From the NCBI GenBank assembly GCA_038230275.1, contig JBBRNO010000206.1, forward strand, positions 1 through 8,408: a stretch of 8,408 nucleotides of DNA, given 5' to 3'. The translations under genes and the position numbers were made by a program. Shown here piece after piece: positions 1 to 5,758 of this stretch (position 1 is its first letter; each line of letters starts with the position of its first letter). This stretch comes from JANXXV01 sp038230275. Lineage in GTDB: Bacteria > Acidobacteriota > Terriglobia > Bryobacterales > Bryobacteraceae. Under the pieces are notes generated by a model. That model had not been told where the DNA came from and searched no databases. It saw only the letters and a program-made list of their open reading frames with translations.

Positions 1-184
1 CCGAGCCGATATCGCGGATGAAGTGGCTTGGCGCCGCTGGCTCGTTCATCTTGATGAAAGCTTTTAACGGGCTCGGGTCTTCCACGCTGAGGGGCTTTCG
101 CTGTTCGGGCGGCGCATAGGTATCTGGAATGCCGACACACGCGGTCGTCATCAGCGCCAGCAGCACCGCCGCAAGCATTTTCAT
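1..184 (-). CDS. Putative small lipoprotein or secreted protein, N-terminal part only (runs off left edge)
   Basis: An open frame starts at the ATG at 184-182 and stays open for 61 codons to the window edge. The ATG overlaps the tldE stop in an ATGA, so translation is probably coupled; no Shine-Dalgarno sequence is visible before it. A second ATG lies two codons downstream. The first 15 residues are a short positively charged start plus a hydrophobic run, ending in TTAC with Cys16, which fits a lipobox poorly at -3 (Thr) but acceptably at -2 and -1. After it the chain is hydrophilic and Pro-rich, with the stretch HFIRDIGS at the visible end. I recognise no domain. It could be a lipoprotein anchored outside the cytoplasm or a protein with an ordinary signal peptide. 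Its place as the last visible gene after an apparently exported TldD-type protease suggests a shared extracytoplasmic setting, but this is inference. Confidence 0.6.
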   Translation of the reverse strand, partial: MKMLAAVLLALMTTACVGIPDTYAPPEQRKPLSVEDPSPLKAFIKMNEPAAPSHFIRDIGS

Positions 185-1512
185 ACGGCGTCGGAAACAC
201 TGGAGAATGTAAAGTTCGATGCCTGTACCGGCGGCGCGATCATGCCCGCGCCCTCCGATCCAACAATGCGTTGCGCCGTGCCAAGCCGTGTAATGTTTTG
301 CAGCAAGCGGACGGGGCTCTCATTGAAACGAAAATTCACCACTGGCTGCGTCACTACGCCGTTCTCAATAAGGAACAGTCCATCGCGAGTGAGTCCAGTC
401 AGTTGCAAAGTCTGCGGGTTTACAGTGCGAATATACCAGAAGCGGGTTACCAGCAGTCCACGTTCTGTCGCCTTAATCAAATCCGCAAGAGTGGCCGAGG
501 TGCCGTCCAGAATCAGGTGGCTAAATCCACCACTCGGTTCCTTTCCCGTCTTCATCGCCCAATACCGGTCGTAGGCCAGGCTCTTCACCACGCCATTCTG
601 AATCCAGGTGTTGGCGCGTTCTGGCAGCCCCCCTTGCGACCAGAGTGCAGTTGGAAAACGTACGTCGTCCGGGGCGCTGCGAAGCGTAACAATCTCCGGA
701 AACATTTTCTCGCCCAGTTGTGTACCGCCGCCCTTCTTTGCAAGAAACGACCGGCCTTCTTCAGCGGAACGCGCGGAGAATCCGAAGCCGAGAGCTTCCA
801 CCAGATCGGCCACAGCTGCCGGCTCCAGCACAACCGTGTACTTGCCGGGTTCCAGGCGCACCGGCTTCTTCCACTTCAAACACTTCTCCACCGCGCGTCC
901 GGCCAAATCCGCGCCCTTGATCTCCCCGATTCGAACCGCGGAGTGTGAACTCCAACCAGAGCTGCTGCCGTCGGCCGCGCGAACCGTGGTGCTGAACTCC
1001 GCATCGGTGGCGCGTTGATATCCGAAATTGCCTCGCTTATTCGCAATGGACGAAATCTCGGCGGCACGGTTGAAGAGGCCGGCGGCAACCAGACCCTTAG
1101 AAGCGGCCGTATCAATCACCGCCTTCACCTGGGGCACCAGAATTGGGGAACGGGCACGGCTGGTTTCTTCATCCCAATTGGATGTCTGCGCATACTTCTG
1201 CGGTCCGATGGGTTCGACGTATTCCTGATTGGGCGGTGAGATCGCGGCCAGTACTTCCGATCGAGCGACCGCCTTCTGGAGTGCGGCGTCATCCAGATCG
1301 TTGATCTGCGCCGTACCGGTTTTTTGATCGCGAGTGGAAGAGATCACCACGCTACGCGTGTTGGTGAATCCAGACGTCGTCACGCCGTTATTCGCAAAGC
1401 GGATGAAGGCATCCTCACTTTCGCGAATGGATACGGCGCAATCGGGGAACTTTGAGAAGGCCAGGATCTTCTCGCTCAATCTCTGTGCTTGTTCACGCGT
1501 CAGCATGGGCAT
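181..1512 (-). CDS. tldE: TldE/PmbA-family protein, partner of the TldD metalloprotease
   Basis: This 443-residue protein has the length and layout of the TldE/PmbA family (E. coli PmbA is about 450 residues). It has an N-terminal domain over roughly the first 80 residues, a middle segment, and a C-terminal domain beginning near the LEPGKYTVVLEP stretch around residue 220. There is no HExxxH motif, as expected: in the known TldD/TldE heterodimer only TldD carries the zinc site and TldE shapes the substrate channel. In E. coli the pair processes the microcin B17 leader and degrades unfolded peptides. The gene follows tldD after one base. Two starts are possible: the ATG at 1512, and the ATG at 1506-1504, which has an AGGA five bases upstream and would shorten the protein by two residues. 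No signal peptide is visible, unlike its upstream partner. The family call is firm; the substrate is unknown. Confidence 0.9.
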   Translation of the reverse strand: MPMLTREQAQRLSEKILAFSKFPDCAVSIRESEDAFIRFANNGVTTSGFTNTRSVVISSTRDQKTGTAQINDLDDAALQKAVARSEVLAAISPPNQEYVEPIGPQKYAQTSNWDEETSRARSPILVPQVKAVIDTAASKGLVAAGLFNRAAEISSIANKRGNFGYQRATDAEFSTTVRAADGSSSGWSSHSAVRIGEIKGADLAGRAVEKCLKWKKPVRLEPGKYTVVLEPAAVADLVEALGFGFSARSAEEGRSFLAKKGGGTQLGEKMFPEIVTLRSAPDDVRFPTALWSQGGLPERANTWIQNGVVKSLAYDRYWAMKTGKEPSGGFSHLILDGTSATLADLIKATERGLLVTRFWYIRTVNPQTLQLTGLTRDGLFLIENGVVTQPVVNFRFNESPVRLLQNITRLGTAQRIVGSEGAGMIAPPVQASNFTFSSVSDAV

Positions 1513-1513
1513 C

Positions 1514-3082
1514 CTAGTCCGTCTGAATCACGTTGACTTGCCGGAATCGCGCAGGGGAGCACCCATGGCTGACGGCGTTGATTTGCGGTGGTTCGCCTTT
1601 TCCGTCGCGATTGGACCCGTACATCTGCCAGTAACTGCGGTTCGCGATGGAGTCGCAAGATTGCCAGAAATCGGTGGTGCGGGATTGATAGGCGACCTGA
1701 GAAACCATACCCCTCTTTTTGCCGCCCTTGATCTCCCAGAACGCGTCGCCGCCGAATTGAAAATTGTAGCGTTGCTGGTCGATGGAGTAGCTGCCGCGCC
1801 CCTCAATCAGAATGCCGTCATCCACACCGGAGATCAGATCCTCCAACGTGGTTTCCGGCTTGCCCGGTTCTAGCGAGACGTTTGGCATTCGTTGGAACGG
1901 CACGCTCGACCACGAATCGGCGTAACAGCAGCCGCGCGATTCCTTCTCCCCAATCAGGTGAGCCTGATCGCGAATCGTCTGGTAATGGGTGAAGATGCCG
2001 TTCTCGATGATAGGGAATCTGCTGGTCTTCACGCCGTCATCGTCATAGGCAACTGTGGCCAGGCCCTTCTCTGTAGTGCGGTCGCCGAAGATATTTACGA
2101 TGTCCGTTCCAATGCGCTGTTTGCCCAATTTATCCAAAGTGAGAAAGCTGGTGCCGGCGTAATTGGCTTCATACCCAAGCGCGCGATCCAGTTCCGTGGA
2201 ATGGCCAATACTCTCATGAATGGTGAGGAACAAGTGGCTTGGCATCAACACCAGATCCTTCTTGCCCGGCTTCACCGCGGGGGCAGCCAGATGCTCCAGC
2301 ACTTCTTCCCGAATCCGCTGCGCATTCTCTTTCAAATTCATTTGCGGAACAAATTCGTAGCCGACGGACAGCGGTGGCGGAACGTACATGCGGCTGCGCG
2401 AGAGGCCCTTGCTGATATCGACAGCCGTCGCGTTTAGGATGGCAAAGCTCTGCACAATCAGCTGCTGGATGGAAGAACCTTCCGACGAGGCAAAATACTT
2501 GTCCTCCGAGTGAAAGTTCAGCGTGCCGAGGGAATTGAAAACCCGGCGATTCTTCTTCGCTTCCCCAGTCGCTTCCCGCAGCAATTCCAGTTTCTCGGCG
2601 ATCGGCACATCGAATGGATTGCGTTCAAACGGAGAGGTCCATCGATCTCTATAAGCCTTCACCGGCGCAAGAATCACTCGCTGTTTCGTTATGCTGGCGT
2701 TGGCGCGCGCCACGGTGACCGCTTCCGCGGTCATGCGAACAATCTCCGCGGACGTCACAATCGGCGAAGCAGCAAAGCCCCACGCTCCGTCCACGATGAC
2801 ACGAACCCCGAAGCCGAAACTCTCCGTGTCGCTGACGTTTGGAACTTCCAGCGTTTTGCCCGTGCCCCGTTCCGGACTCAGACGGATGCCCACGCTCTGG
2901 TCGTGGTAGCGGTTGATGCGAATATCGCAGTAGGTGGCCTTCAGTTTCCTGGCTTCCTGCAGCGCCACTGCCGCCAATTTTTCCAGCGCGGGATTCGGTG
3001 ACTTGCTCCCAGGCGCCGCTCCGAACAACTCCGCCGCCAGTGCCGCCGACGAAGCGCCAAGAAAGTAGCGCCGCGAAATCAT
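1514..3082 (-). CDS. tldD: TldD-family zinc metalloprotease with a twin-arginine signal
   Basis: The protein is 522 residues if translated from the ATG at 3082-3080; an in-frame GTG eight codons earlier is possible but unlikely. The chosen ATG has GAAGGA nine bases upstream and places a twin-arginine signal at the very start: MISRRYFLGASSAALAAEL, a match to the Tat pattern SRRxFLx followed by a hydrophobic, Ala-rich stretch. The family's active site is seen at H289-E290-xxx-H294 (HESIGH), which binds zinc and holds the catalytic Glu. In E. coli TldD a C-terminal Cys before a GK motif is the third zinc ligand; here the matching place reads NRDGKGEP (Asp493), with a Cys at 508 in SHGC. The start forms an ATGA overlap with the nth stop. 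Likely role: exported peptidase acting together with the next gene's TldE. Tat export implies folding, perhaps with metal, in the cytoplasm. The family is certain; the substrate is not known. Confidence 0.92.
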   Translation of the reverse strand: MISRRYFLGASSAALAAELFGAAPGSKSPNPALEKLAAVALQEARKLKATYCDIRINRYHDQSVGIRLSPERGTGKTLEVPNVSDTESFGFGVRVIVDGAWGFAASPIVTSAEIVRMTAEAVTVARANASITKQRVILAPVKAYRDRWTSPFERNPFDVPIAEKLELLREATGEAKKNRRVFNSLGTLNFHSEDKYFASSEGSSIQQLIVQSFAILNATAVDISKGLSRSRMYVPPPLSVGYEFVPQMNLKENAQRIREEVLEHLAAPAVKPGKKDLVLMPSHLFLTIHESIGHSTELDRALGYEANYAGTSFLTLDKLGKQRIGTDIVNIFGDRTTEKGLATVAYDDDGVKTSRFPIIENGIFTHYQTIRDQAHLIGEKESRGCCYADSWSSVPFQRMPNVSLEPGKPETTLEDLISGVDDGILIEGRGSYSIDQQRYNFQFGGDAFWEIKGGKKRGMVSQVAYQSRTTDFWQSCDSIANRSYWQMYGSNRDGKGEPPQINAVSHGCSPARFRQVNVIQTD

Positions 3083-3765
3083 ATCGTTTTGTCCTTCGCG
3101 TAACACAGCGAATCAAGCGGGCATTCGGCACACCGCGGCTTCCGCGCGACACAAAGCCCGCGGCCGTGGTGAATCATCTGATGGGCAAACAAAATCCATT
3201 GCTCCCGGGGAATGATCTTCATCAGATCTTTTTCGATGTTTACCGGCTCGGTGAATTTAGTGAGGTCCAGCCGCTGCGAAATTCGCATCACGTGTGTATC
3301 CACCACCACGCCGGACGCGATGCCGAACACCGTGCCTAGCACCACGTTCGCCGTTTTCCGCGCCGCCCCCGGCACCGTCAGCAGGTCTTCCATGTTCCGC
3401 GGCACTTCGCCGCCAAACTCAGAAAGTATCCGCTTCGCCGCGCCGATCACACTCTTGGCTTTGTTGTTGAAGAACCCGGTGGAACGAATATCTTGCGACA
3501 ACTCCGCCTGGCTGACGGCGGCGAAATCGTGAATGGTTGGATACTTCCGGAACAGCCCTGGCGTCACTTCGTTCACGCGCTTATCGGTGCACTGCGCGGA
3601 GAGAATTGTGGCCACCAGAAGTTCCCAGCCGCTGTTGTGCGTAAGCGCGCAAGTGACATTGGGATACATCTGGTCTAGCCCGTTGAGGATGTTGCGAACA
3701 CGCTCTTTTCGATCCGCCGCGGTCTTGGGCCGAGGCACCAGGTTTCTCGGTGTGGGAGGCGGCAT
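3079..3765 (-). CDS. nth: Endonuclease III (DNA glycosylase / AP lyase)
   Basis: Base-excision repair enzyme that removes oxidised pyrimidines and cuts at the abasic site. From the ATG at 3765-3763 it is 228 residues, close to the family norm of about 210-230. The helix-hairpin-helix is present as VPGAARKTANVVL with the catalytic Lys at residue 137, and the catalytic Asp at 156 in VDTHVMRI. The C-terminal iron-sulfur loop is complete: C-x6-C-x2-C-x5-C in CVARKPRCAECPLDSLC. ARKTA in place of E. coli's GRKTA, and one extra residue between Lys and Asp, fit my memory of a common Nth subfamily. The frame is open to an earlier ATG at 3828, but those 21 extra residues do not resemble family sequence and would overlap the divergent gene. 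No good Shine-Dalgarno sequence precedes the chosen ATG. It is the first gene of the minus-strand operon; the next gene starts inside its stop codon. Confidence 0.95.
   Translation of the reverse strand: MPPPTPRNLVPRPKTAADRKERVRNILNGLDQMYPNVTCALTHNSGWELLVATILSAQCTDKRVNEVTPGLFRKYPTIHDFAAVSQAELSQDIRSTGFFNNKAKSVIGAAKRILSEFGGEVPRNMEDLLTVPGAARKTANVVLGTVFGIASGVVVDTHVMRISQRLDLTKFTEPVNIEKDLMKIIPREQWILFAHQMIHHGRGLCVARKPRCAECPLDSLCYAKDKTI
3092..3097 (-). promoter_or_regulatory. Ribosome binding site that fixes the tldD start
   Basis: GAAGGA on the minus strand, nine bases before the ATG at 3082. It lies inside the last codons of nth and favours the ATG that begins the twin-arginine signal over the upstream in-frame GTG at 3106. 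Confidence 0.6.
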
Positions 3766-3781
3766 GGTCGAGTGAAATACG

Positions 3782-3790
3782 ATGATAGCA
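3782..3790 (-). promoter_or_regulatory. Possible extended -10 promoter element for the nth operon
   Basis: On the minus strand the bases read TGCTATCAT, a match to the extended -10 form TGnTATAAT with one mismatch in the hexamer. Transcription would begin about 10 bases before the nth ATG at 3765. No convincing -35 box is seen at 17-18 bases, which extended -10 promoters can do without. The element covers the start codon of the divergent gene at 3782. The assignment rests on a short motif only. Confidence 0.3.
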
Positions 3791-5224
3791 TTGCGCGAAA
3801 AATCGATACTTGTCCTAGCGACGCTCATCGCCTTTGGCGGATGTCTTCTGGCGGGCTTCCAATTTGACGATTACGCGATATTCTCAGATCCTTCGTTGAC
3901 ATCGGCCTCCGGCTGGTGGGAAGTATGGCGTCCGCTGCAGACCAGGCCTCTCACCTACCTCACATTCTGGGCGAATTATCAGTTAGGCGGCCAGCATCCC
4001 GCCGGCTATCATGCGGTGAACCTTGCACTCCACCTTGCCTGTGTCTGGGTGTTGTTTGACGTGCTGAAGCGGCTGATGCCAGCGAACGCCGCATTTGTGG
4101 CCACGGCGGTCTTTGCGGTCCATCCCATCCAGACGGAAGCCGTCGCCTATATTTTTGCCAGAGGAACTCTGCTCTGCACTCTATTCTGTCTGCTGGCCCT
4201 GCGGGATTGGACCGCGGGACGCCATTGGCGCGCGGTCCCATGGTTCGCCGTCGCGCTGCTTTCCAAGGAAGAGTGCGTCGCGTTTCCGCTGTTGCTATTT
4301 CTGCTGTATCTTTCCATTTCCCGCAACACCAAGGAATTGAAACCCATCGGCGTCATGCTGTTGCTTTCGGTTGCGGCGGGATTGCGGGTGATGTTGGCCG
4401 GGGCCGTCACCCCAGGATCGGGTGTGGGAGCGCAAGCAGGCTTCACCCCATTGCAGTATTTCGCCACCCAGGGCGGCGTGATTCTCCGCTACTTGCGGCT
4501 GCTGATTATCCCCTGGGGCTTCACGGTCGATGCGGACATTTCATCGCAGCCGGTATGGTGGGCGTGGCTGATAGTAATCGCCATCGCAACCGCCGCGCTG
4601 TGGCGTTTCTCACGAGCGCAGCCTGGCTTCTGGTTTCTCGCCGGCCTCATTCTTCTCCTTCCCAGCTCCTCATTCTTTCCCGCCGCGGATCTAGCGGCTG
4701 ACCGCAGAATGTATCTGCCGATGATCGGATTCGCGGCTCTGGCCACTTGGGCCCGTCTGAAATTTGCGCTGCCGGTATTGATAGTCCTGAGCGTTTTCCA
4801 AACGCAGACATGGCGAACGGGCGAAAGTCTATGGACGCAGGCCGTCGAACGGGCTCCGAATAAACTGCGGCCGAAAATCCAACTCTCACGCTCCGTGGAT
4901 CCAACGCGCGCCCTGCCGATATTGGAACAGGCGAAAAGTCTTGCGCCTGACGATCCCGTTGTGGCATCCGAAATGGGGAGAGTTTACGTAATGCTTGGTT
5001 TTCCAGATAAAGCTTTAGCCCAGTTCGGTCGCGCCCTGGCACTGCAACCCAATAATGCGCAGGCGCTGACCAATCGCGGCGCTGCACTGCAACTTCTACA
5101 ACAGACAGATGCGGCGCGTCACGATTTTGCGCGCGCGCTGGAGATCGATCCCTGTCTGCTGGAAGCACGCAAGAACGCCGAACAGTTGAATATTCAGCTA
5201 CCCCCATGCGCATCCAGACATTAG
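3782..5224 (+). CDS. TMTC/ArnT-like GT-C membrane glycosyltransferase with C-terminal TPRs
   Basis: A 480-residue polytopic membrane protein. The first hydrophobic helix (about residues 8-26) is followed by F-D29-D30-Y, the acidic pair in the first outer loop that GT-C lipid-phosphate-sugar-dependent transferases use for catalysis or metal binding. Family hallmarks of the TMTC-type O-mannosyltransferase group follow: RPLTYLTF near 55, GYHAVNLALHL near 75, FAVHPIQTEAVAY near 111, LLSKEECVAFP near 160, and DLAADRRMYLPMIGF from 303. About ten membrane helices precede a soluble tail (373-469) with two to three tetratricopeptide repeats (for example AQFGRALALQPNNAQALTNRG). The likely role is transfer of a sugar from a polyprenyl-phosphate donor to an acceptor outside the membrane; donor and acceptor are unknown. 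The ATG at 3782 has only a weak GAGTG upstream; a TTG three codons on is an alternative. The gene overlaps the next by 19 bases. Confidence 0.85.
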   Translation: MIALREKSILVLATLIAFGGCLLAGFQFDDYAIFSDPSLTSASGWWEVWRPLQTRPLTYLTFWANYQLGGQHPAGYHAVNLALHLACVWVLFDVLKRLMPANAAFVATAVFAVHPIQTEAVAYIFARGTLLCTLFCLLALRDWTAGRHWRAVPWFAVALLSKEECVAFPLLLFLLYLSISRNTKELKPIGVMLLLSVAAGLRVMLAGAVTPGSGVGAQAGFTPLQYFATQGGVILRYLRLLIIPWGFTVDADISSQPVWWAWLIVIAIATAALWRFSRAQPGFWFLAGLILLLPSSSFFPAADLAADRRMYLPMIGFAALATWARLKFALPVLIVLSVFQTQTWRTGESLWTQAVERAPNKLRPKIQLSRSVDPTRALPILEQAKSLAPDDPVVASEMGRVYVMLGFPDKALAQFGRALALQPNNAQALTNRGAALQLLQQTDAARHDFARALEIDPCLLEARKNAEQLNIQLPPCASRH

Positions 5225-5670
5225 ACCGTGAAATGATTTCGCCTGTGTCAGTGCAGCAGGCGTTCGCGGTCTTTGAGAACCCTTACAATTTGGCCAAGAT
5301 CACTCCTCCCTGGTTAAATTTCCGCATCCTCACCCCGAATCTGGAAATGGGTTTGGGCGCCGAAATCGAGTACGAATTCCACTGGCTGGGAATCCCGCTG
5401 CATTGGAAAACGCGAATCACAGAGTATGAACCGCCCTTCCATTTCGTGGATGAGGCACTGAAGAGCCCCTATTTGTTGTGGCGTCACCGTCATACATTCC
5501 GCGCGTTGCCGGAGGGTGCACTCATTGCCGACCGTGTGGATTATGCGCTGCCCTTCGGAATCTTGGGCGCCGCGGCCCATCGCCTGATGGTGCGCCGGCA
5601 GTTGGATCAGATTTTCGACTTCCGCCAGAAAGTGGTTGCCCAGATGTTGGGAGTAGTCGCGCCGCGATAA
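5206..5670 (+). CDS. SRPBCC-fold (START/polyketide-cyclase-like) ligand-binding protein
   Basis: A 154-residue protein matching the SRPBCC superfamily, whose helix-grip fold encloses a hydrophobic ligand. The N-terminal strand (MRIQTLDREMISP), the loop AFAVFENPYNLAKITPPWL and the strand FRILTPNLEMGLGAEIEYEF are typical of the group often annotated as cyclase or as a relative of the domain found beside TIGR01777 epimerases. No enzymatic residues can be named. There is no signal peptide, so it is probably cytoplasmic. The start at 5206 lies inside the end of the membrane glycosyltransferase gene (19-base overlap, different frame), which suggests coupled translation; no Shine-Dalgarno sequence is evident. 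A later ATG (Met10, at 5233) would remove the first conserved strand, so the earlier start is preferred. The ligand is unknown; a lipid or isoprenoid would suit the neighbourhood, but that is speculation. Confidence 0.85.
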   Translation: MRIQTLDREMISPVSVQQAFAVFENPYNLAKITPPWLNFRILTPNLEMGLGAEIEYEFHWLGIPLHWKTRITEYEPPFHFVDEALKSPYLLWRHRHTFRALPEGALIADRVDYALPFGILGAAAHRLMVRRQLDQIFDFRQKVVAQMLGVVAPR

Positions 5671-5678
5671 GAATGCGC

Positions 5679-5708
5679 TTCATTCCGCTTCCCTATCAGT
5701 GGTAGAAT
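5679..5708 (+). promoter_or_regulatory. Possible sigma-70-type promoter before the oxoamine synthase gene
   Basis: TAGAAT at 5703-5708 matches the -10 consensus at five of six positions. TTCATT at 5679-5684, 18 bases upstream, is a poor -35 (three of six). If real, the transcript would start near 5715 and have an untranslated leader of about 45 bases containing the hairpin at 5719-5744. This is a weak motif-based call. Confidence 0.3.
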
Positions 5709-5718
5709 CAACGGCTAG

Positions 5719-5744
5719 TCCGGGTTCTCTTGTGGGGTCCCGGA
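5719..5744 (+). other. Inverted repeat (possible leader hairpin) upstream of the oxoamine synthase
   Basis: TCCGGG at 5719-5724 pairs with CCCGGA at 5739-5744 around a 14-base loop. The right arm ends at the first base of a small ATG frame (5744-5758: Met-Leu-His-Ile-stop), whose TAA directly abuts the ATG at 5759. No T-tract follows, so it is not a classical terminator. It could be a protein-binding site, a leader structure, or chance in GC-rich DNA. Confidence 0.35.
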
Positions 5745-5758
5745 TGCTGCATATTTAA

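Noticed and set aside
271..948. Long plus-strand open frame of 225 codons inside tldE
   Set aside because: It is antisense to the conserved TldE frame. Its composition looks like a reverse-strand shadow and no start signal supports it.
1892..2437. Long plus-strand open frame of 181 codons inside tldD
   Set aside because: It lies wholly antisense to a clear TldD coding frame that contains the HExxxH site. Its translation has no recognisable motif and fits a shadow frame in GC-rich DNA.
3266..3366. Apparent catalytic-motif change in Nth (ARKTA instead of GRKTA, one extra residue before the Asp)
   Set aside because: This form is, from memory, common in a large Nth subfamily. Lys, Asp and all four cluster cysteines are present, so no loss of function is suggested.
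3079..3828. Longer nth reading from the ATG at 3828
   Set aside because: The 21 extra N-terminal residues do not look like Nth sequence and would overlap the divergent gene by 47 bases. The ATG at 3765 gives a normal family length.
4647..5213. Minus-strand open frame of 188 codons opposite the membrane protein and TPR region
   Set aside because: The plus frame has clear GT-C and TPR motifs. The opposite frame is Arg- and Pro-rich with no domain, as expected for a shadow.
5671..5685. GAATG-cgctt-CATTC inverted repeat just after the SRPBCC stop, considered as a terminator
   Set aside because: The stem is only five base pairs with two G-C pairs, and no T-run follows, so termination is not supported.
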